From assembly GCA_032158295.1 (NCBI GenBank), contig CM063249.1, positions 3,115,195 to 3,179,194 on the forward strand: a stretch of DNA of 64,000 nucleotides, given 5' to 3'. Source of the stretch: Pycnopodia helianthoides. Lineage: Eukaryota; Echinodermata; Asteroidea; Forcipulatida; Asteriidae. Position 1 is the first letter of the stretch. Each line of letters starts with the position of its first letter. Positions 1 through 12,800 of the stretch are shown here, in pieces. A program made the position numbers and the translations under genes. The notes under the pieces are model-generated. The model searched no databases. It had not been told where the DNA came from and was given only the letters and a program-made list of their open reading frames with translations.

Positions 1-19
1 ACCATATCTTTGGTTTGAT

Positions 20-249
20 TTAACCCTCTTGCTGTCTTACCATTCAATACCATTCACTGTGGTTTTGAATGATAGATAAACTATGCCAGCCTGCAATATG
101 ATACCATGAGGGAATGCATGTACACAGTACACAGTTAGTTCTGTGCACAGTTGTGCCACCGTACACAACCTTGGCAGTCGAATGGTTTCAAATGGTTGGT
201 CAACTCACTGGAAAATGTTGCCAAGAGTCACTGACAGTAGGAGGGTTAA
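20..249. mobile_element. piggyBac-like MITE, copy 1
   Basis: A 230-bp element bounded by TTAA. Its ends TTAACCCTCTTGCTGTC and GACAGTAGGAGGGTTAA are inverted repeats. TTAA target sites and CCCT-type ends are typical of piggyBac elements. It has no coding capacity. It is almost identical to the copy at 50126-50349. Confidence 0.8.
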
Positions 250-643
250 ATCATTGATTGTGCACAGGTGGCTTGATCTCAGCTGAAGGTTTTCAGTACA
301 CAACCGTTCAAAGTAGCAATGTTCTCTATGATCAAAAACAATTCTATAAGGAGAAGATGACCCAAACTCCAGACAAGTTTTGCGCACAGTGGCAGTGTTT
401 GAAACCGTGCTGTGGGCAGGATTTTGAAACTACACACAGTGTGAATACGACCTAATGGGGCTTGACCAATCACCGTCTAACCGTATGTGGTCCGAGTGTC
501 GGGATGTGTAACAACGAGTAAATGAATGGCAGTTACATCTGAGAAATCCAGCTTTTATAAAAAATGCATAAAAATGTCCCGTCAGTTATTGCATAAGTTT
601 TGATATGATATGATTTGAATGACCTCTTTGTTCGCTGCTACAC
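250..643. other. NFATC2IP 3' flank
   Basis: Would contain the NFATC2IP 3' UTR. I see no AATAAA on the minus strand here and no repeat, so the transcript end may lie outside the window or use a variant signal. Confidence 0.4.
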
Positions 644-811
644 TTATCTCAGGACGTGAACGTCGATCGTGTTGGTGTCTTCCTCAAAGTCTAAGAGATC
701 TGGAGTGTCCGACGGCTGGACCGTCTCGCCGTCGAAGGAGAACTTGAGCTTAGCGACGGGGTGTCCGCAGAATGCGCTGTACTCTGCCATGATTCTCTCC
801 AGGGGCTCAGT
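644..811 (-). CDS. NFATC2IP: NFATC2IP coding exon 8, SUMO-like domain 2 end
   Basis: The last coding exon follows a GCTCGCAG acceptor and encodes TEPLERIMAEYSAFCGHP, then the KFSFDGETV loop and TIDVHVLR with a TAA stop at 644-646. The pattern PLERIM...Y...KFSFDG...P.DTPDLLDFEEDTNTIDV is the conserved C-terminal SUMO-like domain, which in this family binds the SUMO E2 enzyme. Confidence 0.9.
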   Translation of the reverse strand, partial: TEPLERIMAEYSAFCGHPVAKLKFSFDGETVQPSDTPDLLDFEEDTNTIDVHVLR

Positions 812-3800
812 CTGCGAGCAAAAGACATTGGATGACACTGGGTGAGATTTGACGGCGGAGAAAATTCCTGAAAACAGCTTTTCGAATCTGAGATCCCCCT
901 TATTCTAGACCAGGAACCTCCCAGATGTTACAACTCAAGAGGTTTACAGATTCTGTACATCACCAGAAATACAAAACTACAGGGCCCATTTCATAGAGCT
1001 GCTTAAGCAGACAATATTGCTTAGCATTTTTCTGCTAAGCAAAACTCAGCAGAATACCAGTTACATTTTGTACATGTAAAATGGTATTTTTACCTGGTAA
1101 CCCTATTTTGGTAATCACAATTTTGTTGTGCTTAGCAGGTTGGGACACAGCATGGACTCTTTCTTTCTACCTTTGGTGATTGCTTTTCACTTATTTCGAG
1201 AAAATTCGAAGGCTCAAGGAGGTTTGAGAAAATCCTGAAATCAGGAAAAAATCATGAGAAATCGGACACCAGTTTTGGGCCCAATCTCATAGAGCTGCTT
1301 AAGCAGAAAATGTTGCTTAACAATTGTCTGCTAAGCAGAAAGGAGCACGATACCAGTCACAAATTGCACATGTGATATGATGGTTTGGCTGGTTATCTTT
1401 TTTCTGGTAAGCATAATTTCGTTGTGCTTAAGCAGCTCTATGACATTGGGCCCTGGTGACTAAGCTTTGAACCTCATTCTTGAAAAGGGCATGACTTTCT
1501 ACTGGCAAAGGCCACTTCAATGAGAAAAAAGTCAATTCGTAGTGGACTTTACCTCAGGTGCTACGGCAAAGGCAAGGGACATCCAGGCAATAAACCATTT
1601 CGCATGTTAGATTTGAATAAACATCATGGTTCTAATGAACTTTGCTTAGTAACAATTGTCACACATTTAAAATTTGATGTCTTGCCTTTTCCTCAAGACT
1701 ATAAAGACAGTTGCTTCGCCTCATGATTCAGGCAAGCTTTTCGCGCACTTACAAAAGTGCACGGCCACAATCATGGGTACACATTTTGTTTGTGTCCATG
1801 TTATGAACAACAGTTTAGAAAACCAGTGATTAACAGTTATTTCAATGTTTTGCAAATTAATTAACCAGCGCTGTGTGAATGAAGAGTAGAAAGTACTTGA
1901 GTTTGTCAAATACAAGATCTGCAAAGAGTTACTCAATATTTATGTGTTGTTCATTTGGTGTCTTTGTAACAAAAAGTGTACCCATGATTGTGGCTGTGCA
2001 CAAAAGAAAAGACAAACATCTCCACAATTTGAATGAATGGTATGGCACAATGGTACCAGGATTTGCTAATCTGGAGGTTGCTATACAAAAGCTTGCCCCG
2101 AACCATTTGAAATAGCAACTGTCTCTGTAGCCTGGGGAATTCAAGCTTAAGCAGTAACTTGTGACTAAGCAAGTCGTTGTACCAGACTTCATTCAAATCA
2201 AACTAGCAAATGGCTGATTTAATCAATTGAGACCCAGATGGATTCATGGCCTAGGTAGGGATGTGAACCACCATAGTGTACAGCAATTGTTTTCTCACTT
2301 AAAGGTACTGAACTCAGGACCGGACAAGTCCGGCGGTCGGACAAGTCCGGTGGTCTTGTGTTTTCAATTCAATAACAGTACACGTACCTCACTCTATGAT
2401 ATCTTGAACAGAAACAAATTATGTTCAAATGTTGACTTTGAGTCCGATAAAAAAAAAAAACACTTTCAATTCTATTGAGTAATGATTGAAATAGACTTAA
2501 TACCCTTAAAGAAAAATGAGGTAAATCTTCTTTAACATTTTAGTGCTTGTTCAAGTAAAAACAGTTAAATGCGTGTTAAACTGTACAAGGAAGCCTTTTC
2601 TCAGTTTGAATCTGGTCTTGTAAAATTATTTGTTGGTCCAGTAAACATTTTGAGATACAAGTCCTGTGGTCTTGTGGATTCCCCCCCCCAAATGCGAGCC
2701 CCGAAGAGCAGTTTAGTCTTACCCTTAAGGTTATCGTGGTCATACTGGAGTTTTTCTCCTGTCCTTGCAGGGTGACTTCAACAGCTTCTTGGACCCGGGG
2801 AGAGTCGGAGGAATAACTATCACACAATCTACGAACGAAAAGAAAACAGATTCATCAAATAAAGCAGTAAGGTTCTCTGAAAGCATCATAATCAGGCATT
2901 TGTAGAGCGCCATCATTCTAGTTGCCTATTCCGAGGCGCTTAGCAAAGTGAAGTATTTTCCTGCAAGGTTTTGTGGAGCTATGTTTTTGACGTATGAGAC
3001 CTATTCCTTAACATAGCACCATGTAATGGTTTACAAGGTGCTGTGGCGCAATATGCACCCAATCAAACCAGGAACACCGGGGCGAACCCCTTCTCTTTTC
3101 GATAAGTGCACTGGGTTCTGTTACGTGCATTACACAACACACGGGACCTACGGCTTTACGTCCCATCTGAAGGACGCAGCAATAATGGTTAAGTGTCTCG
3201 CTTAAGGACACAAGTGTCATGACCGAGACTCGAACCCACACACTGCTGGACAGACAGAGCTTGAGTCCGGTGCTCTTATCGGCCATGACACGCCATGATT
3301 TGTGTGATTTTGTGCTTGCTCATTATGTTTTTTTTTTTTCATTTTCAGTTTTGGGTAAAGTGGAATGAGAACCAAGAACTAGGGGGACAAGGTTCTCGCC
3401 TGCTGGTATTTTAGACAGAAATACAACTTCTCAGGACAGTTGGTTCTGGTAGTAGTGCCCAACTTTATAGAGTTTCTTAAGCAGATAAATGTTGTTTCAA
3501 CAATTTCAGCTGAGAATAAATTAGCAGAGAAATCAGACACATGTGTTTACGAATGACTTAGTATTTTGGTCGGTAACCCTTTTTTTTAGTGGTAAGCACA
3601 ATTGTGGTAAGCAGCTTGATGGCGTGTCGTGGCCGAGCGGATAAGAGCACCGGACTTAAAGCTCCGGTGTTTCTGTTCAGCAGAGTGTGGGTTCGAGTCC
3701 CAGTCATGACACTTGGTGTCCTTATAAGCAAGACACTCAACCATTATTGCTGCGTCCTTCGGATGGGACGTAAAGCCCTAGGTCCCGTGTGTTGTGTAAA

Positions 3801-6800
3801 TCCACGTAAACGAACCCAGTGCACTTTATCGAAAAGAGAAGGGGTTCGCCCCGGTGTTCCTGGTTTGATTGGCAGCATATTGCGCCACAGCACCTTGTAA
3901 ACCATTACATGGTGCTATGTAAAGGAAAAGGTCTAATACTTCAAAAACGTAGCTCCACAACACCTTGCAGGAAAAAACTGAATGTTGAAGCGCCACTTGA
4001 GCGTCACCGAGTGACGGATATGAGCGCTGTATAAGAAGCTACTAATTATTATTAATAGATTCTTACCGATGATATCGGCAATGTGTAGATTGATAGACTC
4101 TGGTGTGTCAGACTCAGTGATTTCCTTGTCGTGTCCAGCCCTCGTCAGTTTGACGCAGTCCTTCTCGGCCCCCTCTGTATCTGCTATGTCTTCAATCACC
4201 GTGCTGAAGCAATCAGTCTGGGTAAGTCAAACAACATGTTAAACAATCACTCACATTACGGAGGTTTCGCTGAAGCGATCAGTCTGGGTGGGTCAAACAA
4301 CGTGTAAAACAATCACTCACATTACAGAGGTTTCGCTGAAGCGATCAGTCTGGGTGGGTCAAACAACGTGTAAAACAATCACTCACATTACAGAGGTTTC
4401 GCTGAAGCGATCAGTCTGGGTGGGTCAAACAACGTGTTAAACAATCACTCACATTACAGAGGTTTTGCTGAAGCGATCAGTCTGGGTGGGTCAAACAACG
4501 TGTTAAACAATCACCCACATTAGAGAGGTTTCGCAAGCGTACGGATACAGATGCGCATAAAGATACGATAACCATATCCGTTCAAGTCCGATGCGAAACA
4601 GATTTTCTTTCGCAATCACAGAGTTATGTGTCAGGCCTAGGCCAAAGTATTGATACGCGTTGGCATAAGTTTTGCAAGCAAAACAAACCCCCAAAACAAA
4701 TTTGGTATATTCTCTTGTTACATTGGAGAATTTGATGAAATAGGTTTTTTTGTTTAGCTGTTCGTTTTTGGACCCACAACGTTAAACGCAGGTGAAGAAA
4801 GTTTCCAGCAAGCATGGCAAACTAGAGACCCTGTTTATACTGCATTTCTCAATTTTTTGCTAACAAATGACTAACACATTTCTATCTTTATCGTTGAATG
4901 ACACCTTTAAAAGCAATACCAGGGAAAATGTGTGTAATATAAGGTCTAGAATTACACAATAATCCCCAGTAAAAGAGAGATTTGGAGCATGAACTCCAGT
5001 ACCTTTGAGCATGAAGTCCAGTACCTTTTGTACAGGGCAAACAAAACACAACACTGTGAGTGCATGCAAGGTGCCTGCGACACGATTGAATTTTCAAACG
5101 TAATTATAACACAAACCCCCACTGTTGACCTAGTGCCCCCAAAGATAGTTTGGCCGACAGCATTTTATAAACAGGTTCATCGGGCAACCCTTTTTTGTAT
5201 TCGTGAAATTGTTTTGTTTGTACACACATCATCACCTGGCGTCAATAAAAATAATATTCTTTATTCCCGATATGCAATTATTACGTCAGTACTGTCGTTC
5301 TTTATTATTGATTATAAGTAGTTCTTACTGCTTTATCTGTTCAATTTGGACCTACAGTGTACAAAATCCACATTGGTCAAGGTTAAAGGAACATTACAGA
5401 ATTGGTTTTTGTTAACAAAACAGTTGCTGGCAGTGTAAGCACTTTATGTAATCCACCATATACACAAACTGACAAACCTGTAGAAGTTTGAGATCGATCG
5501 GCGATCTGGGTCACGAGAAAATAGTGAAAAACCGATTACACATTTGCATGAAATCATATAGATTCAACAAATGAATAAAACGCTCACTGAGCGATAAACT
5601 CCAATCGGAAAATTAGTTTATTCATTTCTCAGCAAATATGGCAATTCAGACAGAAATATTTCAAGGGATGTTTTCTACTACCATCATCATTAGACCGTGT
5701 AAGTTTGATGTAAATCTGTGATCAAAAAGTATATTTTACAAGTTTTTTTCTTACCAATTCTGTAATATTCCTTTAAAGGCCCTGTACACTATTGGTAAGA
5801 TCGAAAAACACAATGTTCACAGATTCACACATAACTTACATGATTTAAAGTAAGTAATGGTAGAAAGGGTTCCTTAAAATATTTCTGCCTAAAATGCTAT
5901 CGTTTCTGAGAAACGAGTAAAACAATAGTAATTATCGCGCGCGATAATTTGAAAAAACAGAAAACACATAAGATCTCTTTTCACTATTTTCTTGTGACCT
6001 CGATGACCAATTGAGCTCAAACTTTCACAGGTTTGTTTGTTCATGCATATGTTGAATCACACAAAATGTGGACACTGATTTTGAGCTGTTAGGCCTACCA
6101 AAAGTGTACAATACCTTTAACTTATCAATTCCAACAGAGCTGGAGATATATTTTTTGACAAATTGATGGGAATCCTTACCATGGCAAGCTGATATCGATG
6201 AAGGCCGGATTTCGATCGCACCTTGACCGTTATGGAGTTCCTGGTTCGTGCGGGTTGTGGCGCATCGATGTCGATCACCGACAGCGACCCTCCGGGCGTC
6301 CTGTCGACCGGAGAGAAGGCATTGATTGGAGAGAACTCATTCTGGACACATCTCACATTGGTTAGAGTGACGTTGATTTTTCTGATACGGTGGGGGGAAA
6401 AAAAAAAATAGATCAGAGTGAATCGTGACGGTTCCGCCAACGCAAGCTAAAGAAGCGAAACTTGAAAAAATTTTGAGCCGAATCGTCTTCTGTGGCTGAT
6501 GTGGATCAACAGCACATGAATTGTGCATATGGCGTGTCGTGGCCGAGCGGTCTAGTTCACCGGACCCAAGCTCTGGTGTTGTCAGCAGCACAGTGTGGGT
6601 TCAAATTCCCGGTCATGACACTTGTGCCTTGAGCAAGGCACTTAACCATAACTGCATTCTGCTCTACCAGCCAGATTCCTAGTGGATGGTACCCATGCCT
6701 GCATCCTTACGGACTGTGAAGGGGGGTAACCCTGTTTCAGCCCCGGGAGTAGGTGGCAACGTGGCCCAGGTGTCAGTTGATTTGGGTTCACAGCCCAAAT

Positions 6801-9800
6801 CAGTTAAGTGTAGCCCTCACCTTGAAGTGGTCGTCCGGCCTTGTGAGTAAGACAATATTTCATAAATTTTTATTTTTTTTTATTAAATGGACCCTGTCAT
6901 CTTGATTACAAAAAGTGACCATGTAAAATTCCAGGACATCTTGAAACAAAAAAAGAAATCTCGGTGCATTTTACGAGAATGTTCTGTTATTTTTACTTGG
7001 TTTAATCACAGTTTCATTGTGACAACGATATTCCAGAAGAAAAACAAAAATTCCTGAAATTCTTAAAAAATTAATCCAGAGGGTGAGCATGGACAAATTC
7101 TGCAAATCCCAGTGATAAGTGGTCAGCAACATATTAATCTTTAATAAAAAAATAATATTTTGAGACATACTGTAGTATCAAAATAATTTTGCGGTTTACC
7201 ATTGTCTTTCATTGCTGAATGCATCGCTTTGTCTGTAAAGTTCACAGTTTGAGTAAATATATTTTGACAAATATTCTCAGAGCTTCAAACATTTGCATCT
7301 TGCAATCAGGGAGATTTTGTACAGCAATCAGGGAGATAGTTAGAACTACATTCAACATGATAATGGGGACAAAGTTTCCACAATCAGGTAGATTTTCAAA
7401 TTTGTTCATCAGAACATGGAAAGATTGGTTTATTCTCGCGGAACTTTTTTTGCAGAAACCAGGGAGGTTTATCAGCTCACTACGTAGTCTGATTTCAGGC
7501 CTGGAATTACAGCGGAGGCCCTTGCCTCTGTTGCCCCTGGTCTCGGCCTTGGTGCCTAGGCTTTTAAGGTTTCCCAATGGAAGTGCCTTTGCAAAAATGA
7601 AAATGGCCCGGCCCTGTCAAAAGATGAAATTCCAGGCCTGTAAATGTTGATATTTACCTAAGTAAATTAGAGGTCAAACGGTCGTGACTTGATGGCTTGT
7701 GGTTAGGTCCAACTGGATCAGGAGGTGGCGGAGGAGAGCACGGTGAATCAAGAGATACGTAAGGCATCGTCTTAGTAGGTGTCCTTGACAAATACAATAA
7801 TATTTTTGAAAAAACAAAAAACGACAAATAAATAGCATAATAAGTTAGTCTGATTTCAGGCCTGGAATTAAAACGGAGGCCCTTGCCTCTGTTGCCCCTG
7901 GTCTCGGCCTTGGTGCCCCTTCCAAAAGTTTCCCCTAGACTTTTAAGGTTTCCCAGAAATATATCTTTCAGTTTTTCTCTTTTTAATGATTTGTTTTATG
8001 TTTAATTTTTTTCATTTAAAGTTGCAAGGGGTGACTAAATTTTTAGGTCAAACGGACCAACAATCGACCAGTACTAAACTGTCATCAATAGATGTATACA
8101 CTACGACTCCTGTCAACAATAACAACAACTTATTAAAGTCCACGATGGAAAAATATAAACTAATGTTGTACGCACAAAAAAAGAAGAGAAATAGTTACAC
8201 TAGTTAAAGGAACATTACAGAATTGGTAAGAAAAAAACTTGTAAAATATACTTTTGATCACAGATTTACACAAAAACTTACACGGTCTAATGATGATGAT
8301 AGTAGAAAACATCCCTTGAAATATTTCTGTCTGAAACGCCATATTTTATAAGAAATGAATAAACTAATTTTCCGATTGGAGTTTATCGCTCAGTGAGCGT
8401 TTTATTCACTTGTTGAATCTATATGATTTCATGCAAATGTGTAATCGTTTTTTCACTATTTTCTCGTGACCCAGATGGCCGATCGATCTCAAACTTCTAC
8501 AGGTTTGTCAGTTTATGTGGGCCCTGACTGTAGCATCAAAGAAACGGGGAAAAAACCCATCAAATCCCATCCCAGGGAACCCTTCCGAACTGAAAAACAG
8601 TACATCAAAAAGGCTGGAATGTAGTTGTGAGAGAAGAATGTGACACGGAAATCTACCTGAATACTTTGACCTTGACATTTGATTTGTTGTTTTGATTTTG
8701 CAAGAGCACAAACTTTTCAGTCCCTTTTGTTCCATCAAACTCGCCCGGGTGGCACTCTTGCATTTCACTTTAGCACGTAACACCAGGGCCCAATTTCATA
8801 GAGCTGCTTAGCACAAAAATTTGCTTAGCATGAAATTTTTGCCTTGAAAAAAAAAAAACAGGATTACCAGCCAAATTTCCCTGTGATTTTCAGGATAAGC
8901 AAACAACAGCTGAATACCATTAACAAGCAATATGCAACAAATGGAAATTTGGTTGGTAATCCTGTTTTCATCAAGGAAGAAATTTCATGCTAAGCACATT
9001 TTCGTGCTTAGCAGCTCTATGAAATTGGGCCCAGAAGCGTTTTACACTTGTAATTGTATATGCAGACTGGTTGCGCATCCGACCCCCTCTTACTTCCCTC
9101 GTGCTACGCTCACAAGCAGTGCTCTTTTCGAGGCACCAGCCAGCCAGTGAAGCGCAACCGGTGTGTAGGTTTGACCCCCCGCTAGTCTTTCACAGACTCT
9201 TGCTAAACGGTCGGGTCCTGCTTGGCAGGTAGTATGCAGCCGATGAGGGCACCACGGCAACGAGGCCCTTCACTGACTAGCCAACATTTCAAGCAAGTTG
9301 TGCATTTCCTTCTAGTTTCCCTCAATACCCTTTTTCACTCACAAGTGCTTCTGCATTATTTTGGGTTTTTATTATAAAACGGCATAGTAGCCACAAACCA
9401 AAATGATTGATTTCTTAAAAATAGAACACTCCACCCAAAACTCACCACCGTGACCTTGACCTTTGAACTTTACACCCCCAAAATAATCCCCACTTTTCTT
9501 TCCCCAATGGGAAAACCCCTGCCCAATAAAAGTAAAATGTGACCGAAATAATCATAGTAAATAATCATAGAAAACAAAACAAGAAAAACCACTGTGAAAT
9601 CGGCCGTTTAAAGGAACATTACAGAATTGGTAAGAAAAAAAACTTGTAAAATATACTTTTGATCACAGATTTACATCAAACTTACACGGTCTAATAATGA
9701 TGATAGTAGAAAACATCCCTTGAAATATTTCTGTCTGAAATGTCATATTTGATGAGAAATGAATAATCTAATTTTCCAATTGGAGTTTATCGCTCAGTGA

Positions 9801-12800
9801 GCGTTTTATTCATTTGCTGAATCTATATGATTTCATGCAAATGTGTAATCGGTTTTTCACTATTTTCTCGTGACCCAGATGGCCGGTCGATCTCAAACTT
9901 CTACAGGTTTGTCAGTTTATGTATATGGTGGATTACATAAAGTGCTTACATTGCCAGCAACTGTTTTGTTAGCAAAAGCCAATTCTGTAATGTTCCTTTA
10001 AATAAGCTTTGTGTTGACATGGTTGACAGGTGTCAACGTTTTTGTACCTTTCTGAAAAGCCCCGAACCTCATCGTCATCGGAGTCGAGGTAAATGGATTT
10101 GCTTGGCTTTTTGGCCCTCCTCTTTGCCGTATGTCTCTTCTTTTTGTTTCGCAGTGAACAAGTGCTTAACTCTTCTTCATCTGCAAGGAAAGGTCAAACA
10201 CACGAGAATGAGAACTATTGTCGACAGTGAGGTCTGCAACCAGGAGCCAAGTCTTAGGAGGCACATTGAAAACGATGACATGGAAAATAAACGTAGATGG
10301 GTCATTCCACCAAGTTGGGAAACACTTTGTGACATTTGTATGACTTGTGCATGATTTTAGTCCTGCCCCATTTCAGCTGTATTTAATCACTGACTATCAC
10401 GAAAACGGTTTTGCCTGGTACAATTTGTTCCTTGTAATTAGTGCACGAAGTGAATTTGCACAATAATGTATTTGAGTGTTGAAAAATTTGAAAAAATAAA
10501 CTTCTGGATGTAACATGGACACGGTGTCCGTGTTACATCCAAAATCACACATTTTTCATAATAATTTCCATTAAAATGCATTAAAACAATTTATACTTCA
10601 TCAAACATTTTCACACTCAAAGGAGAATGTTACATGAAATAATTGGGTCAAATAAATGATTTCTTTTCATAATATGGACAAATATTGCACAAAAATCACA
10701 CTGTGTCTCAACTTGGTGGAATGACCCAGAAGCAAAACCCTAGAACGAGGAATTTTGCTCCACACTCCCCTTCTCAGGAAGTTGAAAATAAAAAAACCTT
10801 TAAAGCTTTACATCGGATAGAATCCTTACCGGAATCCTGTAGATCATCCAGCGAAGGCAGGACAAGGCGATTAGCAGCTGATGAATAAATATCGCACGGC
10901 TTGATCTCATCCAGACGGCATGTCATGTGCCGTTTCTTTGTTGCTGCTCTCTTCATCTTGGGTGCTTTATCCTCCTGATAATAGTAATTAATAATAATAA
11001 TAGTAATAATAATAATAATAATAATTACTTGATTACTGCAGCGCAAGACCAGTCACTAAGGACAAATGTTATGAAGGCAAGGATAGAGAAAGCAAACGTC
11101 TCTCCTATGTGCAGAATGTGTTACAAGGCAGAAGAGACTGTATTTCATATTGTCAGCGAATGTAGTATGATGGCCCAGACGGAGTACAAAGGAAGACATG
11201 ACAAGTTAGCCAAGGCGATTCACTGGGATCTGTGTAAGAAGTATGGTGTCCAAGTACATGCGAAATGGTACGACCACGTTCCGGAGAAAGTTGTAGAGAC
11301 CGACCAGGTCAAGATTCTCTGGGATTTTAACATTCAGACTGATCATGTTATAGAACATAGGCGTCCGGATGTTGTAGTCTTAGATAAGACGACGAAGATG
11401 TGTCATCTCATTGACATAGCTGTGCCGGGTGATATCAGGGTAGCTTCGAAGGAGACGGAAAAGATCCACAAGTACCAAGACCTGGCCAGGGAACTCCGTA
11501 AGATTTGGCAGGTGAAAGTGAAAGTAGTCCCTGTGGTTGTTGGAGCACTTGGCACCATTCCCAAAGCACTGGGGAAACATCTAGATGAAATAGGGACAAA
11601 CGTGAGGATAGATCTGTTACAGAAGGCGGCGCTTTTGGGAACAGCGAGGATCCTGAGAAAGACCCTTGAGATCTAAGGCTACGGGACGTAGCCTGACTCG
11701 AGGAGTAACCGGCACAAATGAAAATGTAATCTTTCTTTTGCATGCTGTGATAAGATGAAATAATAGTAATAATCATAACAATAACTAGATTGAAATTTTT
11801 GTTGAAACAAAAATTGGTGTTCGGTAACAGGCCTGAAATTTCATCTTTGAGAGGGCAAGGCCATTTTTACTTTGTAAAGGGCACTTCCATTGGAAAATCT
11901 TAAAGTCTATGGAAAAGTTTTGAGGGGGCACCAAGGCCAAGAAAAGGGCAACGGAGGCCACGGCCTCTGTGGCCTACTTGTAATTCCTGGCCTGCGGTAA
12001 ATATGTCCAATAAATTAGCAAAGCTGGTGATAAGTAAAGAGAAAATTTTGTAAACATGTCTTCGTACTAAACGTCAAGTTAGTTGTGATTCTAAAGATTT
12101 GCATTTTTGAAATCAGAAACTTTGATCAAGCCTAATTTGACACCTGATGACGCCATCGCAACAGTTTCATCTACTAATGAATAGCTAACTACGTGTGATG
12201 TTTCAAGTTTATGTGATCTTGGAAAGTGTGTCTTTGTTGGCAAAAATGCTCACATTATTTTGGTGTTTGCGTGGATTCCCCTTATAGACTAAAACAAGCC
12301 GGTATCTGTCACAGAGCGAGCCAATAATGCCACAGAGCGCGTTAAAAGCATGACCATTAATTTGATATAGCGCCACCACACTGCTAACGTTTGAAATGTG
12401 GGACTACTATAAACAGACCTCACGGACTTTGAACCTTATGATCATTGGAGCAGAACAGCCAGCCGCAGTGCTTTTCTCTATACACACAATTTAAAATGCC
12501 ATATAACGTTGGCTTTAACGTCCGTTTTGGACCAGAAGTTAAGGTCATAATGATATCATCTCTATGCAAAAGTTTAAGCAGGCTTAATGACCTACAACCT
12601 GATGTAAAAGGTTTGACTAAATTATGAGTGGTTCTTGAGATATATGCATTTTTTTAGTTTTCAACTTCCCGTTTGAACTGAAAGTCTAGATCAATCTGGG
12701 TCACATTCTGTGGATTGCCCGAACACCTAATAATAATAATAAGGTGAAAGTGAAAGTAGTCCCTGTGGTTGTTGGAGCACTTGGTACCATTCCCAAAGCA

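Noticed and set aside
3621..3720. A functional tRNA-Leu/Ser gene
   Set aside because: A and B boxes are present, but the sequence continues into a conserved SINE body found in several copies, and the cloverleaf is imperfect.
4203..4532. A CRISPR array
   Set aside because: The 66-bp units are contiguous repeats without variable spacers, and the DNA is eukaryotic.
7219..7650. A 143-codon plus-strand ORF
   Set aside because: It spans two dispersed repeats (families I and G) and has no recognisable domain.
10927..11676. A 249-codon ORF as a host gene
   Set aside because: The sequence is the C-terminal part of a non-LTR retrotransposon (CCHC knuckle, endonuclease motif, element-type tail), and a truncated second copy lies at 12743. 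The first 38 codons are microsatellite and intron sequence.
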